Positions 30,022 through 39,117 of a stretch of DNA of 64,000 nucleotides are shown here, piece after piece. The notes beneath the pieces are model-generated. The model saw nothing but the letters and a program-made list of their open reading frames with translations, ran no database searches and was not told where the DNA came from. A program made the position numbers and the translations under genes. The stretch comes from Algoriphagus antarcticus (GTDB lineage: Bacteria; Bacteroidota; Bacteroidia; Cytophagales; Cyclobacteriaceae), in NCBI RefSeq assembly GCF_002150685.1, contig NZ_MSSW01000017.1, positions 1-64,000 of the forward strand, given 5' to 3'. Positions within the stretch are counted from its first letter, which is position 1, and every line of letters starts with the position of its first letter.

Positions 30022-30860
30022 TGGAACAATTATTAAGTAAAATATCAAGGAATTTATATGTGATTCCGGGTGGATTTTTTGTCACCAAATTGTTTCGGAA
30101 ATTCTTCAATAAACCTATTAATGGCAAAAATTGGAGGATTTTCGAATTTCGAGGAGTAACGATGAAGGTTGATATTTCAAAGCAAATGGGAAATGCAATC
30201 TATTGGCGTGGTGCTCATGACTGGGCTCCTATTTTCGTTTTAGAGAAGTTCCTAAAAAAGGGCGATACATTCATTGATGTGGGCGCAAACCAAGGTGAAT
30301 ATTCAGTTTGGGCAGCCAGAAAAGTCGGATCAAAAGGAAGAGTTCTGGCTTTTGAACCGATGCAGAAGCTTTTTGATCAATTGACCGAAAACATCCGACT
30401 CAACGAATCATTTCATAAAACCATTTTGCCTATAAAACTTGGCTTAGCTGATGAAAAAGGAGAAGTGATACTGTATGCCAGTGCTGATTCTAACGAGGGG
30501 ACAAACACCATTTACAATACGGAAAAGTTCAGCATTGAACTCGGTAAAATCCAGCTTGACACCCTTGACGAGCAATTGAACGAGTTGAAAATAAATGAAG
30601 TGAATTTTCTCAAGATCGATGTAGAAGGAGCAGAACTTCAGGTACTAAAAGGTGCTCTAAACACGCTGAAAACACATCGGCCAATACTTCTTCTTGAAAT
30701 AAACAAGGACGCCTGCATAGCAGGAGGTTATCTACCAGAGGATATTTTAGAACTTCTGAAACCTTTTGAATACTCCTTTTCGAAAATAGGCCTCAGAGGC
30801 ACCTTAAGCAAGGTGGATACGCTGCCTGATTTTTGCAATATTCTGGCAATCCCTCAGTAG
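30021..30860 (+). CDS. FkbM family methyltransferase
   Basis: A 279-residue SAM-dependent methyltransferase. The SAM-binding motif is DTFIDVGANQGEYSVWAARKVG, followed by RVLAFEPMQKLFDQLTENI and the FkbM hallmark VNFLKIDVEGAELQVLKGA. These enzymes usually O-methylate sugars in surface polysaccharides or secondary metabolites, which fits its coupling to the GT4 gene just upstream. The first 40 residues have a hydrophobic patch (LYVIPGGFFVTKLF). Confidence 0.88.
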   Translation: MEQLLSKISRNLYVIPGGFFVTKLFRKFFNKPINGKNWRIFEFRGVTMKVDISKQMGNAIYWRGAHDWAPIFVLEKFLKKGDTFIDVGANQGEYSVWAARKVGSKGRVLAFEPMQKLFDQLTENIRLNESFHKTILPIKLGLADEKGEVILYASADSNEGTNTIYNTEKFSIELGKIQLDTLDEQLNELKINEVNFLKIDVEGAELQVLKGALNTLKTHRPILLLEINKDACIAGGYLPEDILELLKPFEYSFSKIGLRGTLSKVDTLPDFCNILAIPQ

Positions 30861-30881
30861 CTTTTCAATTTGATAAGCATA

Positions 30882-30915
30882 AAGCTTACTGACTGGGAAA
30901 GCTTACTGACTGGGA
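30882..30915. repeat. Perfect 17-bp tandem duplication
   Basis: The unit AAGCTTACTGACTGGGA occurs twice head to tail with no mismatch, just after the FkbM gene. It looks like a recent slippage duplication. Confidence 0.9.
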
Positions 30916-31422
30916 TTTTAATCAATTAGCATGGGTTTCATTATATGTATTTTTTAGAAGTGGCCTCTTGTACTTTTAAGTCACCATTCCATTCTTTGGC
31001 CTGCGAAACCGAACACTCCAGAGTCATACTTCCTCTTACATAATAAGAGACAATAATATTAACATACTGGTCTAGAGCAACCTTACAAAAAGACTACAGG
31101 TTATACTTGCCAGATATTCTGATTTTCGGAGGTAGGAAGTTTTATGTTATATGTAGGTTTTACATTTAGGGGGAAAAACGAATGATCTGGTTCGATAAAT
31201 TCATCCTTCAAATCCCAGCAGTATTTTAATTCTCAAAAAAAGGCTTTTCAGAATTTTCGAAAAGACTTTTCCATTTATGCCAAATTTCCAATATAAAAGA
31301 GCTGATTCTAATATTAAGTTATTTAAACCAGTTCCCCCAAACTCAACACAATTTTGACCTAAACCAAAGATTTTTTAAACCACCTTTTCCAACATCAACA
31401 AAATGCTAAAAAATATACCCAT

Positions 31423-31453
31423 AAAAAAAGGGGGCTTTTTGGGAAAAGCCCCC
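31423..31453 (-). terminator. Strong minus-strand terminator without an upstream gene
   Basis: A perfect 10-bp stem GGGGGCTTTT / AAAAGCCCCC (31430-31439 / 31444-31453) with a 4-nt loop. On the minus strand it is followed by seven T, an excellent intrinsic terminator. The only minus-strand -7 match nearby is TATATTTG at 31484-31491, which would give a transcript of roughly 55 nt. See findings. Confidence 0.7.
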
Positions 31454-31659
31454 GAGAGTGGGTCTATTGTCAATCATCTAAAACCAAATATACTTTTGTA
31501 ATCCTTGCTGTGTATTTGTTTTTTTGATCTTTATACTTTGATAAACATAATGAAAATGTTTTAAACCGCCCAAAAACAAATAATTATTTTTCGTGAATAT
31601 TATCCAAAGCATTACTTGAAGACTGCATTTAACCCCTTACTCTCATTCAACAACCTTCT

Positions 31660-31667
31660 TAACTTTG
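31660..31667 (+). promoter_or_regulatory. Candidate -7 element for the M19 remnant/VIT1/DUF5995 operon
   Basis: TAACTTTG fits TAnnTTTG and lies 65 bp before the first ATG. The -33 region (TTAC) is weak. Confidence 0.35.
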
Positions 31668-31731
31668 CCCAAATGGATTATTTAAGAAAAAAGCCTATTT
31701 TTCATTATCTTCAAAGGTGTCATCACAAATT

Positions 31732-32241
31732 ATGAAGGAATTAATTATTGTTTTGGGAATAATCGCTTTGTTCTATTTTACTGCCACACAGATTGTCCCA
31801 CTTTATATTGAAGCTCCAAGAAACCTGGTCAAATCACCTCAACCCTATTCTGTGTCCAAAGAAGCCGAAACTGTTTATGATCGGGTGAACTTCATCTCAG
31901 ACTTGCATTGGGATGCCTTGCTTTGGGAAAAAAACTTAACCTTAACAGGAAGTCGAGAACAAGTAAGTTTCTTAAGAGGTTGCCAAGCCAATGTCGCTTT
32001 AGAGATACTTGCGATTGTACCACAGTCTCTATCCGGGCATAATATGCAGGGCAAGAGTTCAGATGCTTTTAACAATATCGCAACCCCTTCAATAGCAAAG
32101 GCAGAATCACTCGCTAACTGGTTTAGACCAATCAATCGCACACTTGCAGGATCCGAAAAGCTGGCGGATTTTACAGAATTGGAAATCAAAGCTATAATGG
32201 GCGGGAATTTGAAAAGATTTTTCCTTCAAAACCATCTATAA
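31732..32241 (+). pseudogene. M19 membrane dipeptidase with a large internal deletion
   Basis: A 169-residue open frame from the ATG at 31732 (a GTG at 31717 is also open). The N-terminal membrane segment and VNFISDLHWDALLWEKNLT match the start of M19 (renal dipeptidase-type) enzymes, with the first zinc pair His-x-Asp kept, and QANVALEILAIVPQS, SDAFNNIA also match. The last 25 residues match the family's extreme C-terminus (FTELEIKAIMGGNLKRFF). Some 200 residues of the barrel with the remaining metal ligands are missing, so no peptidase activity is expected. The stop is directly followed by the ATG of the VIT1-type gene, and selection for coupling could explain why the frame stays open. The deletion reading comes from recalled family features, not an alignment. 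Confidence 0.7.
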
Positions 32242-32967
32242 ATGAACGAAACCCACCTCCATCAAGAGAGCAAATACTTCCAAAAACTTCAGGAATATCT
32301 TCGAGAGTTTGTGTACGGCGGAATAGACGGCGCAGTGACCACATTTGCAGTAGTCGCTGGTGGATTTGGTGCTGATCTGGATGCCGGAATTATCATCATT
32401 CTGGGCTTTGCAAATTTGCTCGCTGATGGTTTTTCAATGTCTGTGGGGGCATACCTATCTGCTAAAAGCGATAAGGAGAACTATAAGAAACATGAATCAA
32501 TTGAGTACTGGGAAATAGAAAACCTACCTGAAGTGGAGCGGGAAGAGATCGCAGATATTTATAGAGCTAAAGGATTTCAGGGAGAATTATTGAAAAAAGT
32601 AGTGGATCAAATCACTTCAAATAAAGATATCTGGGTAGCTGAAATGATGAAAGACGAACTAAACCTGATGGAGGAAACCAAAAGCCCGTTCAAAATCGGC
32701 GTCGCTACTTTCGTTTCTTTTCTTGTCGTTGGGTTTATCCCGCTTTTGGTATATCTGTGGACATTTTTTCATCCCTCTCTTCTCAATATTTTCTTTTGGA
32801 CAAGTGTGCTCACTGGTTTGGCCTTTGTAGTAATTGGTGCTTTAAAATCGTTAGTAAATCAGACTTCAGTGGTTAAAAGTATTGCAGAGACAGTGGGATT
32901 AGGACTTTTGGCTGCCTTGGTTGCCTATTACGTAGGAGATATACTCGAAAACTTTTTCATAAAATAA
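32242..32967 (+). CDS. VIT1/CCC1 family transporter
   Basis: A 241-residue membrane protein of the vacuolar iron/manganese transporter family. The first membrane helix carries the family signature [19 protein letters not shown], then [24 protein letters not shown] cytosolic helical stretch rich in Glu (residues about 75-150) corresponds to the metal-binding domain. Three more helices follow. It probably moves Fe2+ or Mn2+ out of the cytosol. The ATG directly follows the stop of the M19 remnant, and the DUF5995 gene begins 3 nt after its stop. Confidence 0.88.
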   Translation: MNETHLHQESKYFQKLQEYLREFVYGGIDGAVTTFAVVAGGFGADLDAGIIIILGFANLLADGFSMSVGAYLSAKSDKENYKKHESIEYWEIENLPEVEREEIADIYRAKGFQGELLKKVVDQITSNKDIWVAEMMKDELNLMEETKSPFKIGVATFVSFLVVGFIPLLVYLWTFFHPSLLNIFFWTSVLTGLAFVVIGALKSLVNQTSVVKSIAETVGLGLLAALVAYYVGDILENFFIK

Positions 32968-32970
32968 ACC

Positions 32971-33732
32971 ATGAAAACCATAGATGAAGTGCTGATCCGA
33001 ATGGATCAAATCGTAGATGACTGCAAAAGCAATCAATCACGCATTGGCTACTTTGCAGTTTTGTACAGACAAGTCACACGCAGAATCAAATCTGGAATTG
33101 TCGCTGGAGAATTTGAGAACAATACCCGAATGGAAAAGTTGGATGTACTTTTTGCTGGAAGATTCATTGATGCATACGACGTGTGGAAATCTGGCCAGAA
33201 ACCTACAGAAAGCTGGTTCTTGGCTTTTGAGGCTTGCAAAAAGAGCAGCTACTTAGTCCTTCAGCATTTGTTTCTGGGTATTAATGCCCACATCAATTTA
33301 GACTTGGGTATTTCAGCTGCAGACACCATGGGAACGGAGCCTATCGCTGGAATTAAGAACGACTTCAATAAAATCAATGCTGTTTTGGCAGAATTGGTAG
33401 ATGGAGTCAAAGCCAACATCAGTAAGGTATCTCCGATTTTTGGCTGGCTAATCCCCTTAGCAAAAGGTCGAGATGAAATGCTGCTTAATTTCTCCATCCA
33501 ACTTGCCAGGGATGGTGCATGGAAATATGCAGGAGAGTATTTCACTTGTGAAGACCGAGAAGCTTCGATCCTAGAGCGTGACATGAATATTGCCAAACTC
33601 GCAAATAAGCTGATCAACCCAGGAAAATTGTTACTGTTTTTTGTGAAAATGGTCAGCTTCGCTGAATGGAAATCCGTGAGCCGAGCGATGGATCAATTGG
33701 ATGTGGTTGTTAAGGAAGCGCAGGCTGTTTAA
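32971..33732 (+). CDS. DUF5995 family protein
   Basis: A 253-residue soluble, mostly helical protein without a signal peptide. It fits the DUF5995 family through stretches such as NTRMEKLDVLFAGRFIDAYDVW, WFLAFEACKKSSYLVLQHLFLGINAHINLDLGISAA and LIPLAKGRDEMLLNFSIQLARDGAWKYA. The conserved His/Asp-rich segment (HINLDLG) hints at a metal site, but no function is known. It is the last gene of a tight three-gene operon with the VIT1-type transporter. Confidence 0.75.
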   Translation: MKTIDEVLIRMDQIVDDCKSNQSRIGYFAVLYRQVTRRIKSGIVAGEFENNTRMEKLDVLFAGRFIDAYDVWKSGQKPTESWFLAFEACKKSSYLVLQHLFLGINAHINLDLGISAADTMGTEPIAGIKNDFNKINAVLAELVDGVKANISKVSPIFGWLIPLAKGRDEMLLNFSIQLARDGAWKYAGEYFTCEDREASILERDMNIAKLANKLINPGKLLLFFVKMVSFAEWKSVSRAMDQLDVVVKEAQAV

Positions 33733-33769
33733 AATCAAAGAAACCTTTTAGCAGGTCCTCCTGAGCAAA

Positions 33770-34186
33770 TCAAAAAATATATTCCTTCAGAAAATCCTCA
33801 CATCCCAACACAGGAATTTTAGAATAATAGAAGCCATCTGAGTCTTCTGTCACTATCACTTCACAATCACTCCCTAAAGCAGAATAATATTCCAAACCAT
33901 TTTCAAAATCCTGAACTTGCCGATTTGACAAGGTTTGATTGCATGTAGCTTGATCCACTGCTGTCATTGAAATCTTTTTGGACAGCATTTCTATTTTCAA
34001 CTTAGCCATGTCCGTACCACTTTTTTTTTCCGAAAAGTAAAATGCAATCGCTAAACAGATCGGTGAACTATAAAGTTGCATACCACTTCGATCAGACAAA
34101 CTGAGTACTCTGGAAGAAATCGGAAATAATGGATACTCCTTATTCAAGACAGAGATCAAGACATTCGCATCAAGAAAAATTTTCAT
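33770..34186 (-). CDS. PIN-domain RNase toxin (VapC-like)
   Basis: A 138-residue PIN domain. The N-terminal acidic residue Asp6 (MKIFLDANVLISVL) and C-terminal acidic cluster (SDCEVIVTEDSDGFYYSKIPVL) fit the metal-binding active site. It overlaps its antitoxin by 4 bp (34183-34186), the usual toxin-antitoxin arrangement. RNA target unknown. Confidence 0.85.
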   Translation of the reverse strand: MKIFLDANVLISVLNKEYPLFPISSRVLSLSDRSGMQLYSSPICLAIAFYFSEKKSGTDMAKLKIEMLSKKISMTAVDQATCNQTLSNRQVQDFENGLEYYSALGSDCEVIVTEDSDGFYYSKIPVLGCEDFLKEYIF

Positions 34187-34437
34187 TTCTTAGAAGAGAA
34201 GAAATCATCCTTCAAGTCTTTTCTACTTGGTGATTTTCTGTACTCGATCCGACCCTCAGCCACAAAGTCCACCCAATCAGAAACGGGTAGCTCTTCGAGG
34301 GACTTGTAATTTTTGGAGGTAATCTGAGAATAAAGATATTCTGTCAGTCTGGACAGACTTATGTTGTGATGCTCAGCAAAGACCTTTGCACGATCAATTA
34401 CATCTTTGTCGAATGATAGTGTGACTTTCGCATCCAT
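34183..34437 (-). CDS. DUF6364 family antitoxin
   Basis: An 84-residue protein with an N-terminal ribbon-helix-helix-like part (DAKVTLSFDKDVIDRAKVFAEHHNISLSRLTEYLYSQI) for DNA binding and dimerisation. A charged C-terminal tail (RKSPSRKDLKDDFFSSKK) probably wraps the toxin. It lies first in a two-gene operon with the PIN toxin, consistent with autoregulation. Confidence 0.85.
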   Translation of the reverse strand: MDAKVTLSFDKDVIDRAKVFAEHHNISLSRLTEYLYSQITSKNYKSLEELPVSDWVDFVAEGRIEYRKSPSRKDLKDDFFSSKK

Positions 34438-34852
34438 AACCCAGAATTTTAAGTTTACGTAAAGATAAATAAATCAATACGTACACTATTATTTCTAGTA
34501 ACATTTTTCCACAAAAAAAATATCAATCGAATCTTGACCAGTGAAAGCAAAATCGTAAAAAAACTCGCTTATGATCGAGCAATAACTTTATTTGATTTAA
34601 CGAAATTCCCCCTACTTTCAAAAAGTTGACTTCGTAAGCTCACGAATATCAAATCGCCTAAAATTCAGTCTATTTATGATCCGTTATTCAGAATCTTGCC
34701 AGTAGAAAATTAATAGGATCGAAGGTCCAAAGACACATTGAATTCAGGTTTACTTCGGTCTTTGGTCATTGGTCTTCCAACCCGTTGACCAAAGAGAATT
34801 CGCTTACTGGCAGAAAAGCGTACATAAAGATAACTTTATCACCTTTTATCTT
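34438..34852. other. Intergenic region upstream of the PIN/DUF6364 pair
   Basis: No gene seen in 415 bp. An imperfect inverted repeat GGTCCAAAGAC ... GGTCTTTGGTC lies at about 34725-34770, running into a pyrimidine-rich GGTCTTTGGTCATTGGTCTTCC stretch that resembles segments near 55535 and 59668. Confidence 0.4.
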
Positions 34853-35968
34853 TTACACCTTAAATTTGGATTCTATTTCAGAAATCTCCGCATTTGTTTG
34901 GGCCTTATTTTTTCGATTGGTTTTTTCCTTTTGAAGATCATTTCCATAGAAATGTGTCTCTTGAAAATACCCAACCCTTGCTTCGGATTCGCCTTTCGCA
35001 AAAGTCCATTTCTCACCTTTGAATAGCTTAACCTTGTCCTCATGTAGCTCTAAGTACTCATCATATGGGCCACGGGGAGAAATTAATTTCACGAAGATTG
35101 GAGCTGTCTCAATCGCGATAAAAAGAAGCATAATAAAGGTATTTGCCATCGCCATCGCAGAACTCTCTTTTGTCAAAGCATCTAAAGCTTCCATCCTAGC
35201 AGCCAATCCATCGAAACCTTCGATACCTGGTTGCTGCTTTTCAAACTCCGACTGACGTAGAGCCGCAAACTTACGAATCTGAGCCTCCAGTGTATCGATT
35301 CTCACTTGATTTCTCAGTCTTATATCATCCAAAGTCACTTGTGCTGCATCAAGTTGCTGCTCCTTCTTTTTTGCGTTAGTTCCTAATCCGACAACCCCAC
35401 TCGTACTAGCAGTCTTTTCTCCAAATCTCTCCGCATCATACTCCTCTTGGAGCTGATTACGATAGGTTTCAAAGTCGGAAACTTCAGCTTTTAATGTTTC
35501 AATTTTGGATTCCAATTTTTGAATTTCAGGAAAACCCTTAGCGAGATTCAATTTGGATTCGGTAATAAACTCAGTTCGCTTTTCATCAATCTTGCGATTA
35601 ATTTCCCGCTCAAACATTTTCAATTCCAAAGGCTTAGATATTACTAAAGCCAACAAAACGGCCAATACTAATCTAGGAATCGCCAGCTTCCATTCAGCCC
35701 AAGCTTTTTCCTTCTTTCGCATACTGGAAACGATAAATCTATCCAGATTGAAGATCATCAAGCCCCATAGCATCCCAAAGAAAATTGCCGGCCAAATGGA
35801 TTGAAAAACCGTGTACAATGCATAGCCAGCTGCCAATGCTGCTAGTACTCCTGTAAAAAACACCGTTGCTCCAATTCCTAGATATTTATTGGATTCTGTG
35901 GGTGATCTTTTGAGCAATGAGAAATTAGCGCCACTACAAAACCAGAAAAAGCGAGTGATTCTATCCAT
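34853..35968 (-). CDS. DUF4407 domain membrane protein
   Basis: 371 residues from the Met at 35968 (MDRITRFFWFCSGANFSLLKRSPTE), where the family begins; a 12-residue upstream extension is rejected. Four membrane helices are predicted: TVFFTGVLAALAAGYALYTVF, WPAIFFGMLWGLMIFNLDRFIV, LVLAVLLALVIS, and AMANTFIMLLFIAIETAPIFV. Between helices 3 and 4 is a coiled coil of about 150 residues. The function of the family is unknown. No operon partner. Confidence 0.82.
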   Translation of the reverse strand: MDRITRFFWFCSGANFSLLKRSPTESNKYLGIGATVFFTGVLAALAAGYALYTVFQSIWPAIFFGMLWGLMIFNLDRFIVSSMRKKEKAWAEWKLAIPRLVLAVLLALVISKPLELKMFEREINRKIDEKRTEFITESKLNLAKGFPEIQKLESKIETLKAEVSDFETYRNQLQEEYDAERFGEKTASTSGVVGLGTNAKKKEQQLDAAQVTLDDIRLRNQVRIDTLEAQIRKFAALRQSEFEKQQPGIEGFDGLAARMEALDALTKESSAMAMANTFIMLLFIAIETAPIFVKLISPRGPYDEYLELHEDKVKLFKGEKWTFAKGESEARVGYFQETHFYGNDLQKEKTNRKNKAQTNAEISEIESKFKV

Positions 35969-36263
35969 ATCAGATAATTGGTTGACTTGAATACACAACG
36001 CCAAAACTTCTCCAAAAAGGCGGGATTTTAAATATCAGAAAACAATTGTGACGAAAGCAGGGGAAAAACCTCATTGTGATCAAATAAAAGGCATTACGTG
36101 GGACGAAAAAATTCTTTGTTCATTAAATGGACAAAACCTAACTATGTACGACCTGTACGAAAATGCTCGCTAGTCGCACGATTTTGTTCAGCTTTTTTGA
36201 ATCCATAAGGACTTTGAAAACCCATATTCTGGAATTACTGAGTTGCTTGCCTATATTTAATCT

Positions 36264-36911
36264 ATGAAGAAATTAATCTCAGCTTTCGTTTTAGCCTTTT
36301 TGGTTCAGTTCACATTTGCTCAAGAACTCGCTTTTCAGGACGAAGTTAATAGGCGAGCAACAGAAATCGATGATACAGGATGGGATAAAGGTAGTGTAGT
36401 TTTTACCGGCAGCTCTAGCGTGAGAATGTGGAAAAATCTTCAAGATCAGTTTCCTGATGTAGCTATAATTAATTCGGCTTTTGGAGGATCTACCGCGGAT
36501 CAGTTACTGATGCATTTGGATAAAACTGTCCTTCAATATGAACCATCAAAAGTATTCATCTACGAAGGTGACAATGACATCAATTCTGGTCAAGAAATAT
36601 CAGACATCATGGGAAACCTGGATGAGTTGGTAACAAAGATTCATGCGAAATACCCGAACACAATTGTCAATCTGATCGCTGCAAAGCCAAGTCCTTCAAG
36701 GTGGGAAAAAAAGACCTCCTATCTCGCCCTCAATGACCTCATTCGCCAGTATGCTACTACCCATGATAATGTACATATTGTGAATGTATGGGATATTATG
36801 CTGGATGACTCAGGTAAGCCGAAAGCTGATATTTTCTTAGAAGACAATCTTCACATGAATGAAAAGGGATATGAACTGTGGAAGGAAATATTTACTCCGT
36901 TTATGAAGTGA
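36264..36911 (+). CDS. Secreted SGNH/GDSL hydrolase
   Basis: A 215-residue esterase-like protein with a signal peptide (ending FTFAQ, residue 19). The SGNH blocks are visible: VVFTGSSSVRMW (block I, GSSS in place of GDS), FGGST (block II Gly), YEGDNDINSG (block III, N replaced within GDND) and DNLHMNEKGYELW (block V Asp-x2-His). Such proteins remove acyl or acetyl groups from lipids or glycans. Substrate unknown, alone in its region. Confidence 0.85.
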   Translation: MKKLISAFVLAFLVQFTFAQELAFQDEVNRRATEIDDTGWDKGSVVFTGSSSVRMWKNLQDQFPDVAIINSAFGGSTADQLLMHLDKTVLQYEPSKVFIYEGDNDINSGQEISDIMGNLDELVTKIHAKYPNTIVNLIAAKPSPSRWEKKTSYLALNDLIRQYATTHDNVHIVNVWDIMLDDSGKPKADIFLEDNLHMNEKGYELWKEIFTPFMK

Positions 36912-37481
36912 AACTACCAGCCTAGTATGAAAATGATAAGACAACCCAAGAACTACTTGCTCTGATCTAAAATCATACTCGTGCTTGATCAACTGATCTA
37001 AACTCAATTTCTATGCATTATCTCACGCTCATAGGTCGAGTCTAGTCCCAAAAGAAGCTTATTTCAAACCCAAACTGATAGCAATTCATAAGATTCCATT
37101 TTGTGAAAAGCCCCAACTAATTAACCTGTAAGGCTTTCAGGATATTTCCATATTTTACCCGCATCATTAAAGTTTTTACCGGAAGTATTAAAGCTCGACC
37201 CTCCTTTCAATCAAATCCTGAACCTTTATCCTGTGCATTTGATTGTAGAGCTACTAGAAAACAGAGAAGAAAGACGAAAGTGAGTTGGATTTTCATTTGA
37301 CTCAGGTTTGGTGGAATTCTACTAAAATGTAATCCCTAAGACAAACCAAGCTCGGATTCATCTCGTATTTCAGTGTATTGGAATCTTAATAAACCCTAAA
37401 CAATCAAAACAGAATTACAGAAATCGAGTTTAGAGTACTGTTATTGCTATTTCACCCAAAAATAAAAAAGGACCAAAAAAT
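36912..37481. other. Intergenic region with a broken secreted-peptide gene
   Basis: Between the SGNH gene and msrAB, 570 bp hold only a short degraded minus-strand gene (37121-37296). No consensus promoter with both boxes was seen for msrAB. Confidence 0.4.
37121..37296 (-). pseudogene. Possible remnant of a small secreted protein
   Basis: From the ATG at 37294-37296 a 29-residue frame encodes a clean signal peptide (MKIQLTFVFLLCFLVALQSN plus AQDKGSGFD) and then stops at 37207. A neighbouring frame continues with SSFNTSGKNFNDAGKIWKY PESLTG to a TAA at 37121-37123. The two pieces look like one small exported protein broken by a stop and frameshift. I do not recognise a family. It could also be chance. 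Confidence 0.35.
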
Positions 37482-38582
37482 ATGTTTAGCTCAAATAAAC
37501 TCTTAATGCCTATGTTATCGCTCATTGTAGCACTGATGTTTGCCTGCGGAAATACTTCGGTTCAAAACCAAGAATCGTCTGCTGATGTCAACAAACTGGC
37601 AGACTACAAAGGAAAAACAGAATTAGCCACTTTTGCTGGTGGATGCTTCTGGTGTGTAGAAGCACCGTTTGAAGGAATCGACGGAATTGTCACTGTCATT
37701 TCAGGATATGCTGGTGGCAAAGAAAAAAACCCAACATATGGTGAAGTATCTGGCGGAAAGACTTCTCATCGCGAATCCGTTCAAATCACCTTTGATCCGG
37801 AAGTGATCAGTTACTCCGAATTGGTGGACATATTCTGGCAAACTTTTGACCCAACAGATGTAGGGGGATCATTCTATGATCGAGGCTCACAATATGAGTC
37901 AGCAATCTTTTTCCATGATGCTGAGCAAAAGAAAGTGGCAGAAGAATCAAAAAAACTGCTTGATAATTCGGGCAAATTTGAAAAACCAGTTGCTACTCCA
38001 TTGATCAAGTACACCAACTTCTACCCGGCTGAGGAGTATCATCAGGATTATTACAAAAAAAGTCCAACTGATTACTATTCTTATCGCAAAGGATCAGGCC
38101 GTGATAAATTCATCCAGGAACATTGGCCTGAGCTTTCAGAAAAAAAATACAGCGCTCCATCCAAATCTGAGTTAAAGAAGACCTTAACAGATTTACAATA
38201 TGAAGTGACCCAAGAAGATGCGACAGAGCTCTCTTTTCAAAATGAATATAATGGCAATAAAAAGGATGGAATCTATGTGGATATCGTATCAGGCGCACCT
38301 CTTTTCAGCTCCAAAGACAAATATGAATCAGGCTCAGGATGGCCTAGCTTCACTAAGCCTATCGATGCTAGGGTATTGGAAAAGCCAACGGACAGTGATC
38401 TCGGCATGCTAAGAGTAGAGGTAAGAAGTAAGTTTGGAGAAAGCCATATAGGACATGTGTTCTACGATGGCCCGGAACCTACAAGTTTGAGGTATTGTAT
38501 GAATTCAGCAGCGATGAAATTCATCCCCAAAGAGGAAATGGAAGCCGCAGGATATGGAGATTATCTATGGTTGGTTAATTGA
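37482..38582 (+). CDS. msrAB: Lipoprotein peptide methionine sulfoxide reductase MsrA-MsrB fusion
   Basis: A 366-residue fusion that repairs both epimers of oxidised methionine. The signal peptide ends in a lipobox (MFAC), so it is probably a lipoprotein facing the periplasm. MsrA (about 45-210) has the catalytic [11 protein letters not shown]. MsrB (about 235-355) has [38 protein letters not shown] and the catalytic Cys in [12 protein letters not shown]. The two Cys-x2-Cys zinc motifs of many MsrB enzymes are absent, as in the zinc-free subgroup. A terminator follows. Confidence 0.93.
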   Translation: MFSSNKLLMPMLSLIVALMFACGNTSVQNQESSADVNKLADYKGKTELATFAGGCFWCVEAPFEGIDGIVTVISGYAGGKEKNPTYGEVSGGKTSHRESVQITFDPEVISYSELVDIFWQTFDPTDVGGSFYDRGSQYESAIFFHDAEQKKVAEESKKLLDNSGKFEKPVATPLIKYTNFYPAEEYHQDYYKKSPTDYYSYRKGSGRDKFIQEHWPELSEKKYSAPSKSELKKTLTDLQYEVTQEDATELSFQNEYNGNKKDGIYVDIVSGAPLFSSKDKYESGSGWPSFTKPIDARVLEKPTDSDLGMLRVEVRSKFGESHIGHVFYDGPEPTSLRYCMNSAAMKFIPKEEMEAAGYGDYLWLVN

Positions 38583-38594
38583 TTTTTAGAGAAG

Positions 38595-38619
38595 AGGCTA
38601 CTTTCGGGTAGCCTTTTTT
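38595..38619 (+). terminator. Terminator of msrAB
   Basis: AGGCTAC (38595-38601) pairs with GTAGCCT (38608-38614) around a TTTCGG loop, followed by a T run. Confidence 0.85.
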
Positions 38620-38709
38620 AATGAATAAGTGGAGATAGCAGATTTTTTTGACAGGTTTTTCAATTAAAATCATCCCGATTTCTATCTTTAAGTCAAACTT
38701 GTTCTCATT

Positions 38710-39117
38710 ATGAAAAAATTCGCTTGGATTGCTGGTATCGTTTTAATAGGAGTTTTGGCTGGGATATTTTGGTACAAATTTTACTTCGTATTTGGAGAGG
38801 GTGTAAAAGCAGGAAGCTTGAATTACTTCGTAAAAAAAGGCGTAATGTTCAAAACCTATGAAGGGCGGGTTGTACAGGAAGGATTTCAAAGCCCTACAGC
38901 AGGCGCATTGCAAAGCAATGAATTCAGGTTTAGCGTTGTGGATGATAGCATTGCAGAGGAGCTAGAGAGGGCCTCTGGCAAATTTGTAGAACTTCGCTAC
39001 AAAGAATATAATGGAACACTTCCGTGGAGAGGAACTAGCAATTTTGTGGTGACCGAGGTCCTGACTGTAAACAATTCGGGCAAAACTGACGGATCAGCCT
39101 TGCCCTTTGATCAATAA
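38710..39117 (+). CDS. Conserved small membrane-anchored protein of unknown function
   Basis: A 135-residue protein with one N-terminal membrane helix (FAWIAGIVLIGVLAGIFWYKFYFVF) and a compact extracytoplasmic domain. Stretches GEGVKAGSLNYFVKKGVMFKTYEGRVVQEGF and LRYKEYNGTLPWRGTSNFVVTEV resemble a family I recall as widespread in Bacteroidota and sometimes mislabelled as 6-phosphogluconate dehydrogenase; nothing enzymatic is visible. Its stop directly abuts the 3' end of the converging Dabb-family gene with no gap. Confidence 0.7.
   Translation: MKKFAWIAGIVLIGVLAGIFWYKFYFVFGEGVKAGSLNYFVKKGVMFKTYEGRVVQEGFQSPTAGALQSNEFRFSVVDDSIAEELERASGKFVELRYKEYNGTLPWRGTSNFVVTEVLTVNNSGKTDGSALPFDQ

Larger units (their letters stand above)
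30861..31731. other. Gene-poor stretch with a tandem duplication and an orphan terminator
   Basis: No convincing gene in about 870 bp. It holds a perfect 17-bp tandem duplication (30882-30898 and 30899-30915), an imperfect hairpin near 31238-31268, a strong minus-strand terminator hairpin at 31430-31453 with no gene feeding it, and a plus-strand -7 element TAACTTTG at 31660-31667. Confidence 0.5.
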
